Positions 63,394 to 64,000 of a stretch of DNA of 64,000 nucleotides are shown here, piece by piece. Position 1 is the first letter of the stretch. Every line of letters starts with the position of its first letter. The translations under genes and the position numbers were made by a program. The notes beneath the pieces were generated by a model. It worked only from the letters and a program-made list of their open reading frames with translations, ran no database searches and was not told the origin of the DNA. This DNA comes from Acridotheres tristis (taxonomy: Eukaryota; Chordata; Aves; Passeriformes; Sturnidae), in assembly GCA_037013685.1 (NCBI GenBank), contig CM072894.1, positions 3,226,841-3,290,840 on the forward strand, read 5' to 3'.

Positions 63394-63525
63394 CCTTCCT
63401 CACTGCTCCCAAATGCTGGGGCAGGCAGGGGACCTCTGCATGACCACAAAGATGGATGGGACTGGCCCTTCCTCACTGCTCCCAAATGCTGGGACACGCA
63501 GGTCACCTCTGCATGACCACAAAGA
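63394..63525 (+). repeat. 73-bp tandem duplication, diverged
   Basis: CCTTCCTCACTGCTCCCAAA starts at 63394 and again at 63467. Both are followed by TGCTGGG, a variable CAGG-rich segment and ACCTCTGCATGACCACAAAG. The second copy is incomplete at its 3' end and several substitutions separate the two. Confidence 0.9.
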
Positions 63526-64000
63526 GCACCACACAGCCCTGGGCCAAGGAGTTTTGTCTTCCTTGTCCCTCGGGGACCTCTGTGAAAGGTTAATGCTTCA
63601 GACCCAGGACTCGGGAAGTCAGGGTGGGATCTTCCTCCCTTGTAATAGTGATGCTGGATACGTGGCAATGAGTGTCCCTAAAGCTTTGGGCAGCTCCCCC
63701 TGATGGCACTGTCCGGGGATGTTTGTGCTCTCCCTAAAGGACTCCCAACCTCCCTGCAGCCTGTCCTGAAGTCAGGCTGTGGCTGAGAGGAATTGGTTGA
63801 AGCTAAAGTGGATATATATAGCACTAGGGAAATACAGAGCAACACTGTGCCTGTTGCTTAGAGAGGTAGCTGTCACATGTTGCCTTCAGCTTATTAATTA
63901 ACTCACTAACATCATCAAATAATGTGACATCAAATAAACTTGTAACTTCATCAAGTTCTTTTAAGAGAGTGGATGGGGTTGTTTTGCTTGCCTGGAGAAG

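Larger units (their letters stand above)
54231..64000. other. Gene-free sequence to the right edge, about 9.8 kb
   Basis: No recognised coding exon, RNA gene or transposon. It holds an AT microsatellite region (54496-54630), a GGGATAT-type repeat (62341-62381) and a 73-bp tandem duplication (63394-63525). Overlapping open frames near 57,350-58,450 on both strands follow local GC content and show no known protein. Confidence 0.5.

Noticed and set aside
22439..64000. IKZF2 coding exons expected from synteny
   Set aside because: I looked for the conserved N-terminal start and zinc-finger exons and found none; only non-coding 5' sequence could be present.
1..64000. CRISPR array, operon, phage or other prokaryotic system
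   Set aside because: Spliced vertebrate gene, CR1 LINEs and LTRs show this is nuclear animal DNA; no spaced direct repeats of CRISPR type were seen.

Overview
The window looks like a piece of a bird nuclear genome, probably a songbird or close relative. It is AT-rich and gene-poor, with long introns and spliced GT/AG exons. Its recognisable interspersed repeats are CR1 LINE 3' ends and endogenous-retrovirus LTRs, the usual avian repeat classes. Nothing bacterial is present: no operons, CRISPR arrays, IS elements or dense ORF packing.

Left third (1 to about 22,080): the 5' half of one gene on the minus strand, identified as SPAG16 (PF20), an axonemal central-apparatus WD-repeat protein. Seven consecutive coding exons were read directly (18065-17969, 17531-17433, 13020-12893, 8847-8710, 3772-3665, 2417-2300, 958-889). 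All splice sites are canonical, every internal junction keeps the reading frame, and none contains a stop. They encode about 250 residues: an acidic N-terminus, a LisH-like dimerisation segment and a coiled coil. The WD40 propeller lies beyond the left edge. A CpG-rich promoter with a strong Kozak ATG sits at 21837, but how exon 1 joins exon 2 is unresolved because the phase does not fit the obvious donor. A reversed CR1 fragment lies beside this promoter, and two LTR-type insertions lie within intron 1.

Right two thirds (about 22,080 to 64,000): no convincing protein-coding gene. It holds five LTR or CR1 copies, microsatellites, several short tandem duplications and palindromes, and two further CpG-rich islands (about 35.9-36.8 kb and 49.56-49.95 kb) that may be promoters. 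In human, the gene next to the SPAG16 5' end, in divergent orientation, is IKZF2. By synteny this stretch may be the SPAG16-IKZF2 intergenic interval or may include an IKZF2 5' non-coding exon. No IKZF2 coding exon was recognised, so this is inference only. One exon-like open segment (25422-25575, +) remains unexplained.

No new molecular system was found. The better leads are the SPAG16 exon 1 structure, the repeat load around its promoter, the orphan exon-like segment and the two unassigned CpG islands.
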